Of a stretch of 36,597 nt of DNA, positions 24,191 to 32,536 are shown piece by piece (the stretch's first letter is position 1; each line of letters begins with the position of its first letter). A program made the position numbers and the translations under genes. The DNA is from an uncultured Akkermansia sp. (lineage in GTDB: Bacteria > Verrucomicrobiota > Verrucomicrobiia > Verrucomicrobiales > Akkermansiaceae), in the NCBI GenBank assembly GCA_947588735.1, contig CANQAD010000015.1, positions 1 to 36,597 of the forward strand, written 5' to 3'. A model generated the notes under the pieces. It was not told the DNA's origin and ran no database searches. It saw nothing but the letters and a program-made list of their open reading frames with translations.

Positions 24191-24203
24191 GCGAACTGTT
24201 CGC
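24191..24203. promoter_or_regulatory. Dyad-symmetric site in the operon leader
   Basis: GCGAAC-T-GTTCGC, a perfect 6+1+6 palindrome, lies between the -10-like box and the first ATG of the polysaccharide operon. The one-base centre rules out an RNA hairpin of full length, so a protein operator is more likely. Confidence 0.4.
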
Positions 24204-24212
24204 GGGCAGTAT

Positions 24213-24231
24213 ATCTCTTTTTGAAAGAGAT
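24213..24231 (-). repeat. Inverted repeat, operon-proximal copy
   Basis: ATCTCTTTTTGAAAGAGAT on the plus strand: 8-bp palindromic arms around the asymmetric centre TTG. The exact reverse complement lies at 24548-24566. On the minus strand its last T begins TATACT (24209-24214), a -10-like box facing the polysaccharide operon. Confidence 0.85.
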
Positions 24232-24288
24232 ACCTTCCTTCATCAGTGCTACCTTGTTCTTTATGAATATCTTAAATGTCTACCGGCG

Positions 24289-24316
24289 TAAAAAAATGAA
24301 AGGGAAGGCCTTTCAT
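24289..24316 (-). terminator. Minus-strand intrinsic terminator inside the invertible segment
   Basis: Read on the minus strand: ATGAAAGG, 5-nt loop, CCTTTCAT (24316-24296), then T7. It would stop transcription moving toward the polysaccharide operon from the right. Confidence 0.6.
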
Positions 24317-24384
24317 GATCAGGCCTAATTTGGATTTATTCTCATCCGCCAGAGAAAGGGACGCGGCTCCTGCATGGGACCTGA

Positions 24385-24420
24385 ACGCAAGGGAAAGGGA
24401 TTCCTCGCGTCTTTTTTTTT
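24385..24420 (+). terminator. Plus-strand intrinsic terminator inside the invertible segment
   Basis: ACGC-A-AGGGA, loop AAGGGA, TTCCT-C-GCGT (one G-T pair, one mismatch) followed by nine T (24412-24420). No plus-strand gene precedes it here. After inversion it would face the operon from upstream of the joined promoter. Confidence 0.5.
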
Positions 24421-24547
24421 CTTGTTTCTTGACCTTGTAAGTATAATGTATATCGAGCTTCAAAAATTTCCTTCGCTCAAAATATTAAAAGCTCCGCCTT
24501 TTCCGTGCCCTTATTTTTTTACTTGGTAACAAAAAAAATGTCTGGAC

Positions 24548-24566
24548 ATCTCTTTCAAAAAGAGAT
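24548..24566 (+). repeat. Inverted repeat, distal copy
   Basis: ATCTCTTTCAAAAAGAGAT, the exact reverse complement of 24213-24231. Immediately upstream, sharing one base, is TGGACA (24543-24548). Confidence 0.85.
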
Positions 24567-25065
24567 GAGCAGGTTATTTTTTGTATCTATTTAATTTATT
24601 TTCAATAGTTTGTATTTTTAGAAACAAAAAAAATAAGGAAAAGGATCCCTGTTTCCACTTCACGAGCCTCCAGGCGCGTTTTTCCATACGTTTCTCTGCT
24701 CGATGGCGTCACTAAAAAGTGTAACGCATGTCGGCAGCAACGGCTTCTGCTCCTGTGCCACGGCTTACAACCAACCATTTTTTTTGTTCTATATCAGAGA
24801 CAAAGGCCAAGACAACCGCATTTGAAAGAAGTTCATCAACAGAGAAAATAGCTTTGTTGGCTGATATTATCGCTGATACGCATCAAAAAATGACAACAAG
24901 CAGTCATCATGATGATGGCTCTCAAGAACTCTCCTGCCTACGTTCATGATTCGAAAAAAACTACGCAACGCTCACATGATCAATAAATCGTAATTTGCGC
25001 ATCGTCAATCGAAAATAGAAACCGCATTTCCTCATGCGGTTGCCCTGGCGCTGTTCGGACCAGGG
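24567..25065. other. Intergenic stretch without supported gene
   Basis: AT-rich to about 24650, then mixed composition. A plus-strand frame at 24728-24949 (73 codons, MSAATASAPV...) has no ribosome-binding site and no recognisable product, so I do not call it. Near the right end are a heptamer array and two hairpins: CCGCAT/ATGCGG (25022-25039) and CCCTGG/CCAGGG (25044-25065). Confidence 0.5.
24987..25021 (+). repeat. Heptanucleotide repeat array (5 degenerate units)
   Basis: ATCGTAA, TTTGCGC, ATCGTCA, ATCGAAA, ATAGAAA in 7-bp phase, 12 kb away from the other arrays; shows that the element is dispersed. Confidence 0.65.
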
Positions 25066-25094
25066 TTGACACTTAAAAAATGAGATGGTAGGAT
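25066..25094 (+). promoter_or_regulatory. Promoter of the U32 peptidase gene
   Basis: Perfect TTGACA (25066-25071), 17-bp spacer, TAGGAT (25089-25094). A transcript would start near 25101, two bases before the chosen ATG, so the mRNA would be nearly leaderless; the AGGA within the -10 may instead be a Shine-Dalgarno for a longer transcript. Confidence 0.45.
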
Positions 25095-25102
25095 TAAATG
25101 AA

Positions 25103-27538
25103 ATGTCGTCTCACGATGTCGAGTTACTGGCCCCTGCGGGGACGTGGGAGAGCATGCGTGCCGCAGTGGCCAACGGGGCAAACTCGGTATATTTTGGCGT
25201 GCAGCAATTCAATGCACGTATGCGCGCGGGAAACTTCAGTGAGCGTGAAATGCCGGGAGTGATGCACTTTTTGCACGAGCATGGAGTGCGCGGATATGTG
25301 GCAATGAATGTGCTTGTCTTTGCCGGAGAGTTACAAGCCGCGGCGAAGTGTGTGGATATACTGGAGTCTGCCGGTGTGGATGGCGTAATTGTGCAGGACA
25401 TGGGATTGGCGGCGCTAATCGTGGAACAGAAGCGAGCAGGACGCTGGAACATGCCGCTCCATCTCTCCACCCAGATGACCGTAAGCAGTCCGGAGGCGGT
25501 ACGGCTGGTGGACGAGCTCTATGCACCGGAGCAGATTGTGCTTGCACGTGAGTTATCGCTGGATGAGATAGCGGCTTGTGCGGCTGTCACTCGCGCACGC
25601 ATCGAGGTTTTCTGTCACGGGGCGCTGTGTGTGGCATACTCCGGGCAGTGTTTCACCAGTGAGAGTTTGGGTCAGAGAAGTGCCAACCGCGGGGAATGTG
25701 CGCAGGCTTGCCGGATGCCCTACCGTTTGCGTGTGGATGGCAAGCAGACAGGTATGAGCGAGCGGCGCTACATTTTCTCTCCTCAGGATTTGTGTGCCAT
25801 CAATTTGTTGCCGCAAATGCTTGCCGCTGGCGTCAAATGCTTCAAAATTGAGGGCCGCCAGAAGAAGCCAGAGTATGTGGCCGCGGTGGTGCGTGCTTAC
25901 AGAAGAGCGTTGGATGCGGCTCTGAGCGGGCGAGGCTACAATCCGAGTCAGCATGACATGTACAGTATGCAGATGGCTTTTTCACGCGGTTTTTCCACGG
26001 GCTGGCTGGAGGGTACGGATCACCCTCGACTCACGCATGGTCGCTACGGTAAGAAACGCGGAGTGTTGATGGGGAGAGTAGAGAGTAGTCTGCGAGGGCG
26101 GATCACCTTGGCGGAACCGTTTCCCGTGCCGGCTGCGCCTGGAGAAGGTTACGTATTGGATAACGGGGCGGATTGCAATGAGGAGCAGGGAGGGCGGATT
26201 GTTGCTGCAGAGGGGCGTACACTCATCTTCCACAAAAAGTATTCCAACATTGACTGGTCAGGCGTGAAGCCCGGGCAACTGGTATGGAAAACATCCGATC
26301 CCGCATTGGAAAAAGAGTTGCATGCCACATGGGCAACAATGCGTATTCCTCGACAGCCGGCCCATGCGCTGCTGCACATCCAAGCCACTGGAAAGATTGG
26401 AGAGCCTTTGCTGCTTGTTTGCGGGCAAGCGAGGGTGGCGAGTCTCATGCCGCTTGCTCCGGCGCAAAAACATCCTTTAACCTTCAATGTTATGCGCGAA
26501 CAGTTAGGGAGATTAGGCGGTACTGGTTATGCGCTAGGCAGCTTGTGCTCTCAGGTGGCAGAGGACTGCATGCTTCCGCTTTCAGAACTTAATCGTATGC
26601 GCCGAGCTCTTGTGGAACATTTAAAAACTGTCCCTTCAGACTTTTCATGTTGCCAGCGGTTGTCTGCGGAGCCACATTTTGAAGATGTCCCGACTCCGGG
26701 AGATTTTGAACTGAGCCTGCTGGCACGCACGGAGGAACAGGCTCTGGCTGCGGCAGGCGCCGGGGTGAGGCGGCTTTACCTGGATCTGCCGAACTTGCGG
26801 GATTTGGAGGACTTAGCGGTTCGCTTACGCTCCCAACACTCGAACATTGAACTATGGGCGGCATCTTTGCGCATAATGAAGCCGCACGAGACCGGATATT
26901 TCAAGTATATACACGCCATGCACCCGGATGGCGTGCTTGTGCGCAATTTGGGCGCAGCCTACTATTGGCGAGGAAGCGGCGTGCCCATAGTCGCAGACTT
27001 CTCGCTCAATGTAGCCAATGCGCGTAGTCTGCAGTTGTGGCTCGATTTTGGCATGTTGGCCTGCACGGTTTCGTATGACCTTAATGCCGAGCAAATTATG
27101 AACTTATTGTCAAGAGGGACAGGACCTTATTTTGAGCTGGTGTTACACCAGCATATGCCCCTTTTTCACAGTGAGCATTGCGTATTCTGCGCGTTTCTCT
27201 CACATGGGCATAATTTTAAGGATTGCGGACATCCGTGTGAGCAAAGAAGAGTGCGCGTCATTGATCGTACTGGGGCAGAGCACTATCTGTTGAGCGATGA
27301 AGGATGCCGCAATACGCTTTTCAATGCGCGGGCGCAGACAGCGGTGCGTTGCGTTGAGTCGGCAATGCGACTTGGACTGCGCAGATTCCGCATCGAGTGT
27401 CTGGATGAGGGAGCCGATGCCACGCGTACCCTTGTTTGTTCGTACCGTGACTTCATGAAGGGGCTCATTGGCCTGCCAACTTTGCTCAATCAACTGGGAG
27501 CCATGGATCGTCCTGGCATTACTGAAATACCGTCATGA
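25103..27538 (+). CDS. Peptidase U32-family protein (RlhA/YhbU-like)
   Basis: An 811-aa protein of the U32 family, whose characterised members include collagenase-like proteases and the RNA hydroxylation factor RlhA. The N-terminal TIM-barrel-like domain starts with ELLAPAGTWESM; the U32 signature EVFCHGALCVAYSGQC begins near residue 168 and is followed by ANRGECAQACRMPY, the conserved cysteines that may hold an Fe-S cluster. A C-terminal half (from about 400) adds the linker and a second domain with HCVFCAF and CGHPCEQRR near 690-712, as in long U32 proteins. The ATG at 25103 (MSSHDVELL) is preferred over 25085 because AGGA lies nine bases ahead. Coupled to nhaC by ATGA. Role in rRNA/tRNA hydroxylation rather than proteolysis is plausible but unproven. 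Confidence 0.88.
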   Translation: MSSHDVELLAPAGTWESMRAAVANGANSVYFGVQQFNARMRAGNFSEREMPGVMHFLHEHGVRGYVAMNVLVFAGELQAAAKCVDILESAGVDGVIVQDMGLAALIVEQKRAGRWNMPLHLSTQMTVSSPEAVRLVDELYAPEQIVLARELSLDEIAACAAVTRARIEVFCHGALCVAYSGQCFTSESLGQRSANRGECAQACRMPYRLRVDGKQTGMSERRYIFSPQDLCAINLLPQMLAAGVKCFKIEGRQKKPEYVAAVVRAYRRALDAALSGRGYNPSQHDMYSMQMAFSRGFSTGWLEGTDHPRLTHGRYGKKRGVLMGRVESSLRGRITLAEPFPVPAAPGEGYVLDNGADCNEEQGGRIVAAEGRTLIFHKKYSNIDWSGVKPGQLVWKTSDPALEKELHATWATMRIPRQPAHALLHIQATGKIGEPLLLVCGQARVASLMPLAPAQKHPLTFNVMREQLGRLGGTGYALGSLCSQVAEDCMLPLSELNRMRRALVEHLKTVPSDFSCCQRLSAEPHFEDVPTPGDFELSLLARTEEQALAAAGAGVRRLYLDLPNLRDLEDLAVRLRSQHSNIELWAASLRIMKPHETGYFKYIHAMHPDGVLVRNLGAAYYWRGSGVPIVADFSLNVANARSLQLWLDFGMLACTVSYDLNAEQIMNLLSRGTGPYFELVLHQHMPLFHSEHCVFCAFLSHGHNFKDCGHPCEQRRVRVIDRTGAEHYLLSDEGCRNTLFNARAQTAVRCVESAMRLGLRRFRIECLDEGADATRTLVCSYRDFMKGLIGLPTLLNQLGAMDRPGITEIPS

Positions 27539-28839
27539 AGAAAATTTCCGAACAAGTGGACTCTCCTTCCCGCGCGCGCTGGATCCTCACTGCACCTCTT
27601 CTTTTTTTTACGCTATATCTGGGAACCGCGTTGCTGAACGATGGCTTTTATGCTTTGCCGGTATCGGTGGCTTTTATATTGGCGGCGGTATGGGGGCTGT
27701 TGCTTTTTCCAAAGGTGTCATTTAGTGAGAAATTGGAAGCTTTTTCTCGAGGTGCGGCGCATCGCGACATCATGATGATGATCTGGATTTTTATGATGGC
27801 AGGGGCTTTTGCGGAGTCGGCGCGTGCACTGGGTGCGGTGGACGCCACAGTTGCTCTCACCCTGCATTTCATGCCGACAGATATGTTACCTGCGGGTTTG
27901 TTCTTGGCGGCCTGCCTCATTTCCCTTTCCATTGGTACTTCGGTGGGTACGATTGTGGCGCTTATGCCGGTGGCTGTAAAATTGGCAGAGAGTTCCGGAT
28001 TTGGTATAACCATGATTTGTGGTATTGTGGTAGGCGGCGCTTTTTTTGGGGATAACTTGAGCTTCATATCAGATACCACCATAGCCGCAACACGTACCCA
28101 GGGGTGTGCCATGAGGGATAAATTCCGGGCGAATTTTCGTATCGTTTTGCCTGCGGCTCTGTCGGCCATGCTTATCTATGTTGTGCGTGGGCAAGGCGTG
28201 GAAGGAACGCTGCCCCTGCAAGAGATGCCAGCATGGGGTGGAGCGGTGCCGTATGTTGTGGTACTCATTTTGGCATTGGCAGGAGTCCATGTGCTACCGG
28301 CGCTCTTTGTTGGTATTTTGGCTACTGGTGCGCTCGGCTTGGTGCGCGAGGGGGAAATCTTTCCATGGCTCAGCTCACTTGGTCAAGGGGTGCTGAGCAT
28401 GAGCGAACTTATCTGTGTCACCCTGCTGGCGGGCGGGTTGCTGGGGCTTATTCGCCATTACGGGGGAATTGCTTGTTTAGTCCAGCTGTTGTTGCGCGGC
28501 ATACGTGGTCGGCGTACGGCTGAGTTAGGTATCGTGATTATGGTCTCTCTTTCCAACGTCTGCACGGCCAACAATACGGTTGCTATCCTGACGGTGGGAG
28601 ACATAGCGCGTGCAATTGCTGCAAAATTCCACATACCTGCGGCACGGGTAGCTTGCTTGCTGGATACGTTTTCCTGTCTGATGCAGGGAACTCTCCCGTA
28701 CGGAGCTCAATTGCTCATGGCCTCGCGGTTGAGTGGGGTAAGTGCGGCACAGATGATCCCTGAGCTTATTTACCCAATGTTTCTGGGCGCGTGCGCTTTT
28801 ATTTCCATATTGCTGCCAAGATGTGAACTAAGACATTAA
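27535..28839 (+). CDS. nhaC: NhaC-family Na+/H+ antiporter
   Basis: A 434-aa inner-membrane protein with about eleven or twelve hydrophobic segments. Family blocks include SIGTSVGTIVALMPVA (about 143-158), the ICGIVVGGAFFGDNLSFISDTTIAA region (about 161-185) with the conserved Asp pair expected to bind Na+/H+, and a similar NTVAILTVG block near 345. NhaC proteins expel Na+ in exchange for protons. The ATG overlaps the stop of the U32 gene (ATGA). Its 3' end overlaps dxr on the other strand by four bases. The physiological link with U32 is unclear. Confidence 0.85.
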   Translation: MKKISEQVDSPSRARWILTAPLLFFTLYLGTALLNDGFYALPVSVAFILAAVWGLLLFPKVSFSEKLEAFSRGAAHRDIMMMIWIFMMAGAFAESARALGAVDATVALTLHFMPTDMLPAGLFLAACLISLSIGTSVGTIVALMPVAVKLAESSGFGITMICGIVVGGAFFGDNLSFISDTTIAATRTQGCAMRDKFRANFRIVLPAALSAMLIYVVRGQGVEGTLPLQEMPAWGGAVPYVVVLILALAGVHVLPALFVGILATGALGLVREGEIFPWLSSLGQGVLSMSELICVTLLAGGLLGLIRHYGGIACLVQLLLRGIRGRRTAELGIVIMVSLSNVCTANNTVAILTVGDIARAIAAKFHIPAARVACLLDTFSCLMQGTLPYGAQLLMASRLSGVSAAQMIPELIYPMFLGACAFISILLPRCELRH

Positions 28840-30011
28840 CCTATGATAGTGCGAGCGCACTCTCGCGCGGCAGCGTCATCGCTCAAAATGGTGGCGAGGT
28901 CCGGCGAGTTGGTGTGCGCGGGTAATTGGTTAAGCACGTGTCCCACTGTGTGCCAGATGCCTGGGAAATCTAACCTACCGGCGATGAAGGCACGCACGGC
29001 TTCTTCATTTGCCGCATTATATATGGCGGGCATGGTGCCACCGATGGTGGCAGCACGGCGCGCTAAATCGAGGGCAGGGAATGCATCGCGCCGCGGGAGC
29101 TCAAAATGCAGATCGCAAAGTTCCTCTAACCGCAAAGGATGCAGCTTGCCATCCACTCTTTCAGGGTAGGTGACGGCATATTGGATGGGGAAGCACATAT
29201 CGCTGCAGCTCAATTGAGCCAGCACAGATCCGTCTGTAAATTCTACCAGCGAGTGTACAATGCTCTGCGGATGTACCAGAATATCCACCTGTTCAATGGG
29301 CACATCGAAAAGCCAGCGAGCTTCAATCATTTCCAGTCCCTTGTTGAAAAGAGTGGCTGAATCAATGGTGATCTTGCGGCCCATACTCCAAGTAGGGTGG
29401 TGCAAGGCTTGTTCAAGGGTGACAGATTTAAGCTGTTCGGTTGGGGTGCAGCGGAAGGGGCCGCCGCTTGCTGTAAGAACCAGCCTTTTTACCCATTCGG
29501 GATTGGTGGCCTGAGCGTGTAAACATTGGAAAATGGCGTTATGCTCGCTATCCACTGGAAGTACGTGGACGCCAACCTCTTTTGCTCGTTTCATTACCAG
29601 CTCGCCCGCCATCACGAGCACCTCCTTGCTTGCAATTGCTAAATCCTTGCCGCTTTCGATGGCGTTAAGGGTTGGATATAAACCAGCCGTACCGGATATG
29701 GCAACAAGCACCATGTCAGCCTGTGTGAGTGATGCCAGCTCGCAAAGACCCTGTGCGCCGGTATGTACATGGCATCTGGTGGGGAGAAGATTACGCAGTT
29801 TTGAGGCTTTCTGTTCATCATAGATGGCAACATGCTCCACACCGAATTCCTGTGCCTGAGCTGCCAGTTCATCCACTCGGCCGTGCGCCGCCAAGGCTAC
29901 CACCTGCATACGTTCCGGAATTTGTCGTGCAACTTTGAGCGCGCTGGAGCCGATACTTCCGGTAGATCCCAAAATAACGACTCGTCGCCTCCTTGTGCTC
30001 ATGCGCCGCAT
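28836..30011 (-). CDS. dxr: 1-deoxy-D-xylulose 5-phosphate reductoisomerase
   Basis: Second enzyme of the MEP pathway: converts DXP to 2-C-methyl-D-erythritol 4-phosphate with NADPH. At 391 aa it has the normal length. NADPH-binding motif GSTGSIG at 15-21; metal ligands D154 and E156 in VDSEHNAIFQ and E227 in NKGLEMIEA; substrate block TASGGPFR (180-187) and the flexible-loop Trp in HPTWSMGRK (205-213). AAGGG lies four bases before the ATG at 30011; an in-frame ATG three codons later is possible. It stands alone on the minus strand between plus-strand genes. Confidence 0.95.
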   Translation of the reverse strand: MRRMSTRRRRVVILGSTGSIGSSALKVARQIPERMQVVALAAHGRVDELAAQAQEFGVEHVAIYDEQKASKLRNLLPTRCHVHTGAQGLCELASLTQADMVLVAISGTAGLYPTLNAIESGKDLAIASKEVLVMAGELVMKRAKEVGVHVLPVDSEHNAIFQCLHAQATNPEWVKRLVLTASGGPFRCTPTEQLKSVTLEQALHHPTWSMGRKITIDSATLFNKGLEMIEARWLFDVPIEQVDILVHPQSIVHSLVEFTDGSVLAQLSCSDMCFPIQYAVTYPERVDGKLHPLRLEELCDLHFELPRRDAFPALDLARRAATIGGTMPAIYNAANEEAVRAFIAGRLDFPGIWHTVGHVLNQLPAHTNSPDLATILSDDAAARECARTIIG

Positions 30012-30189
30012 GATACCCTTTGGACTGGCTCATGGCAAGTGCAAAATATTGCGGATGTCGGATCGTTTGTATCGGCTGTGCATAGAGTTTCTCCACGAGA
30101 TGGTCATCCTTGAAGGCGCAAGCCGAGACTCCCTCTGGTCGAATGAGATGAGTAATCGTTCGACAAGACAGGGGGGCGAGGAGGAAAGA

Positions 30190-31116
30190 GTGAAACGAGA
30201 GACCGGACAGGGGGTTCACGGAGAAAGCTCGTATCGTATGGAAAAAGAGAATGATGGCTTGCTTGTCTTGCATTATCATGCAGGAGGAGGAAATGAAGTT
30301 CGAGAGGTGTTAAAGGTATTAGATAAAGAACTGCAGGAGAGTAAACCTGGCAAGCTGGGACTTATTTTCTGCATAAACAATGAGTTTCGGATGATGCGCG
30401 AGATCATCAGCGTGATCGGGATGATACCGAAGGAAACGCATATCGTCGGTGTTTTGTCCGACCGCTGTGCGGGGAAAGTGTCGCCGGAGATGAATCCGTG
30501 GCGGACGGTAAACGTGTGGGTTCATGCGGAACGGACCTTCTCTCTTGTGAAAAGGAGGATGACCCCTGATGGAGACTATGAGTATCGCGTCATTCTCTTA
30601 CGACAAGCGGGGCAACTTTTTTCGGAAACTGCGATTGAGTTTAAGGACGAAATTTGCCACAGGGATGGATTTGCCGGTGACTCGGGAATTGTGCTGACCA
30701 ACAACGGCGGAGAAGAATCAAGTGCCTTTTGTCTCATCGTGAACGCAGAGAAACGGAAAGTCATTCGGCATGAAATGACGGAAGGATTGCTTCGTCATCT
30801 GGGGGTGGAGATGCAATGTTCCTCTAGCTATGTTCTCCCGACAAATGGTTGCATGAACAGGAAGGCAAGACGGTGGCACCGTAACGAATGGGAACAGAGC
30901 GAGGAGACTGTAACTTTGCAACTGGAGCGTCAAAGAGCGCCTGGTTATTCGCCCGAGATTATGTGGGAATATGATCGGAGTAGGGATCGCTCTTATCTGC
31001 GACATTTTGTCGAACAGGGTCGAAGTGAGTACGGAGGACGTCAGTTTGTACCTGAAATAGTGAACGATGAGGGCTCTCATTGCAACGAACTGCCTATATC
31101 CAGGGGCACTTACTGA
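30190..31116 (+). CDS. Protein of unknown function (308 aa)
   Basis: I do not recognise this protein. The frame is open from 29935, antisense to dxr, but the best start is GTG at 30190, with a strong GGAGG five to six bases ahead; an ATG 16 codons later is weaker. It has no signal peptide or membrane segment. Residues about 17-150 look like an alpha/beta fold (GLLVLHYHAGGG, then GKLGLIFCINNEF, THIVGVLSDRCAG, TVNVWVHAERTFSL), faintly like a ClpP/S49-type crotonase fold, without a catalytic triad that I can identify. The last 70 residues are Arg-rich and charged. The next gene is also of unknown function. Confidence 0.62.
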   Translation: MKRETGQGVHGESSYRMEKENDGLLVLHYHAGGGNEVREVLKVLDKELQESKPGKLGLIFCINNEFRMMREIISVIGMIPKETHIVGVLSDRCAGKVSPEMNPWRTVNVWVHAERTFSLVKRRMTPDGDYEYRVILLRQAGQLFSETAIEFKDEICHRDGFAGDSGIVLTNNGGEESSAFCLIVNAEKRKVIRHEMTEGLLRHLGVEMQCSSSYVLPTNGCMNRKARRWHRNEWEQSEETVTLQLERQRAPGYSPEIMWEYDRSRDRSYLRHFVEQGRSEYGGRQFVPEIVNDEGSHCNELPISRGTY

Positions 31117-31146
31117 ATTCGTGTGCATGAAATGGCACACTTCGTG

Positions 31147-31176
31147 TTTGCAAAGGCAGGTAATACTTGGTATATG
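31147..31176 (+). promoter_or_regulatory. Promoter of the 31188 gene
   Basis: TTTGCA (31147-31152), 18-bp spacer, TATATG (31171-31176). The expected start near 31183 leaves about five bases before the ATG, and no Shine-Dalgarno is present, so a leaderless mRNA is possible. Confidence 0.4.
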
Positions 31177-31187
31177 AGTGTACTGCA

Positions 31188-32465
31188 ATGAAGATCTCGT
31201 ACAGAACAACCATGGCTGTGGCCCTCATGTTGGCGATTACCCCCGTCATTGCTGCTGCTGACGACACAAAATCTCAACAACAGCAGGGACAGACGATGGA
31301 TTCTGCCGCTCCACTCATTACTGAAATAGAGGCCCTGAAAGCCGCAGCTCAGAAAGTGGATGGGAAAAGTGCCGAGAACACGGCACGTTTTATTCATGCA
31401 GCGCAGGCATTGCGGCGAAGACTTGTAAGCTTTATTGGTATAAGCGACGTGCGGAGTGAGGAAGAATTGCAACAAGTTGAGAAGCGGTTGATGACCATTA
31501 TTCAACCGGAAGGAAAACTTCGCTCGCTTTTCGGTGAGGTGCGTGAACTTATAGAACGCATGCAGGCTGCACAATACTACGGGAACGATGAGATTGTGCG
31601 TGAGGTCGCCTTTCTGAATTGCACCCCGATGGGCGTGAAAGTTCGTTCGCGGGAAGCCGAGGCAATCTTAGATCTTGTTGAACCCTTCTATCACAGTTAC
31701 CTGCATACCATTGATCTCGCAGAAAAGACGGACGGCACCAACCCGACCATAACGAAAGAATTTTGTAAGTCTGCACGCGAAACAGGCGATCACTTCACAT
31801 GGTTGCTCGCGGTACTTGTCCAAGATGAGCTTGATGATGATTGCTTATGCCAAGAAGAAGTAGAGGCTTTTAACAAGATCATCCAAGTAAGAATGGTTCC
31901 CTTGGTGCACAGCATCGAAAAGAAGGTGAAACAGGTGAGGAATATCCTGCGCAAAATGAAGGAGCACGATTACTATGGCGATGATGACATCAAGCAGGCC
32001 GTCGGCATTATTGTTACCGTCACCCCGCTGGAAGGGCAGCTGGAACCGGAAGAGGCAACCCCGGAGCAGATCAAAGAGCTTGAGACAAGGTTTGCAGAAC
32101 GCGCCGCAGCCGTGAGAGCAAACCAGGAGCTGAATGTACAGGGAGGTCCGGGCTTCACCAAAGAAACCGCTTGGGTGATGAAGGACACCACCCCCGATGC
32201 CGCTTATGACTGGGAGCGCGATATTCTCGCTCAGAAACGCGTTATTCGCGCTCTCGGTCTTCCCGACTCCCACAGTCAGGAGCTTGGGCATAGCGAGACA
32301 GACGACAAGGCTTATGCCGTGCACACCATCGATGAGGGGAGAATTAGGTACCGACTTTACTTCGATATAACCGCGTACTGGGAGAAAATGCGCGAGCAGG
32401 GATTGCGAGAACACGCGCGCTTTCTAGAAGAAGTTGAGATCATGGAAAAAGAGAGAAACAAATAG
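31188..32465 (+). CDS. Secreted protein of unknown function with internal repeat
   Basis: A 425-aa precursor with a signal peptide (about 1-24: basic KISYR, hydrophobic AVALMLAI, end IAAA). The mature protein is acidic and mostly helical. Two segments resemble each other: one around 110-150 (RMQAAQYYGNDEIVREVA and a following NCTP) and one around 255-290 (KMKEHDYYGDDDIKQAVG and VTVTP). Both share helix, YYGND/YYGDD turn, helix, TP, so the protein probably arose by duplication of a ~145-residue unit. The C-terminal 100 residues differ and end in a charged helix. The ATG at 31188 is chosen because the open frame's earlier start lacks a signal peptide at its very end. No family assigned. Confidence 0.72.
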   Translation: MKISYRTTMAVALMLAITPVIAAADDTKSQQQQGQTMDSAAPLITEIEALKAAAQKVDGKSAENTARFIHAAQALRRRLVSFIGISDVRSEEELQQVEKRLMTIIQPEGKLRSLFGEVRELIERMQAAQYYGNDEIVREVAFLNCTPMGVKVRSREAEAILDLVEPFYHSYLHTIDLAEKTDGTNPTITKEFCKSARETGDHFTWLLAVLVQDELDDDCLCQEEVEAFNKIIQVRMVPLVHSIEKKVKQVRNILRKMKEHDYYGDDDIKQAVGIIVTVTPLEGQLEPEEATPEQIKELETRFAERAAAVRANQELNVQGGPGFTKETAWVMKDTTPDAAYDWERDILAQKRVIRALGLPDSHSQELGHSETDDKAYAVHTIDEGRIRYRLYFDITAYWEKMREQGLREHARFLEEVEIMEKERNK

Positions 32466-32536
32466 TCCAAACAATCGAAATTTTCGGCAGGAATGCAAGG
32501 GAAAAAACGACTGCCGTTTTGTTATAAAGTAAGTCC

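Larger units (their letters stand above)
24213..24566 (-). promoter_or_regulatory. Putative invertible promoter segment of the polysaccharide operon (OFF orientation)
   Basis: A 354-bp segment bounded by a 19-bp sequence and its exact reverse complement, directly upstream of the operon. In the present orientation the -10-like TATACT outside the near repeat is preceded at 17 bp by AAGGTA, a poor -35. At the far repeat TGGACA (24543-24548) faces outward and has only TGAGCA at 17 bp. Inversion between the repeats would join TGGACA, 17-bp spacer (the repeat itself) and TATACT. Terminators inside the segment face outward on both strands. Half-site/core/half-site structure is what serine recombinases use. 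No recombinase gene is in the window. Confidence 0.55.

Noticed and set aside
24191..24203. RNA hairpin/riboswitch in the operon leader
   Set aside because: The palindrome has a single-base centre and no further structure or T-run, so a protein-binding DNA dyad is more likely than an RNA element.
24272..24463. 63-codon minus-strand ORF within the putative invertible segment
   Set aside because: Covers both terminator hairpins, has no ribosome-binding site and would be destroyed or reoriented by inversion.
24728..24949. 73-codon plus-strand ORF between the switch and the U32 gene
   Set aside because: No Shine-Dalgarno, low-complexity Ser/Thr/Ala composition, no coupling to a neighbour.
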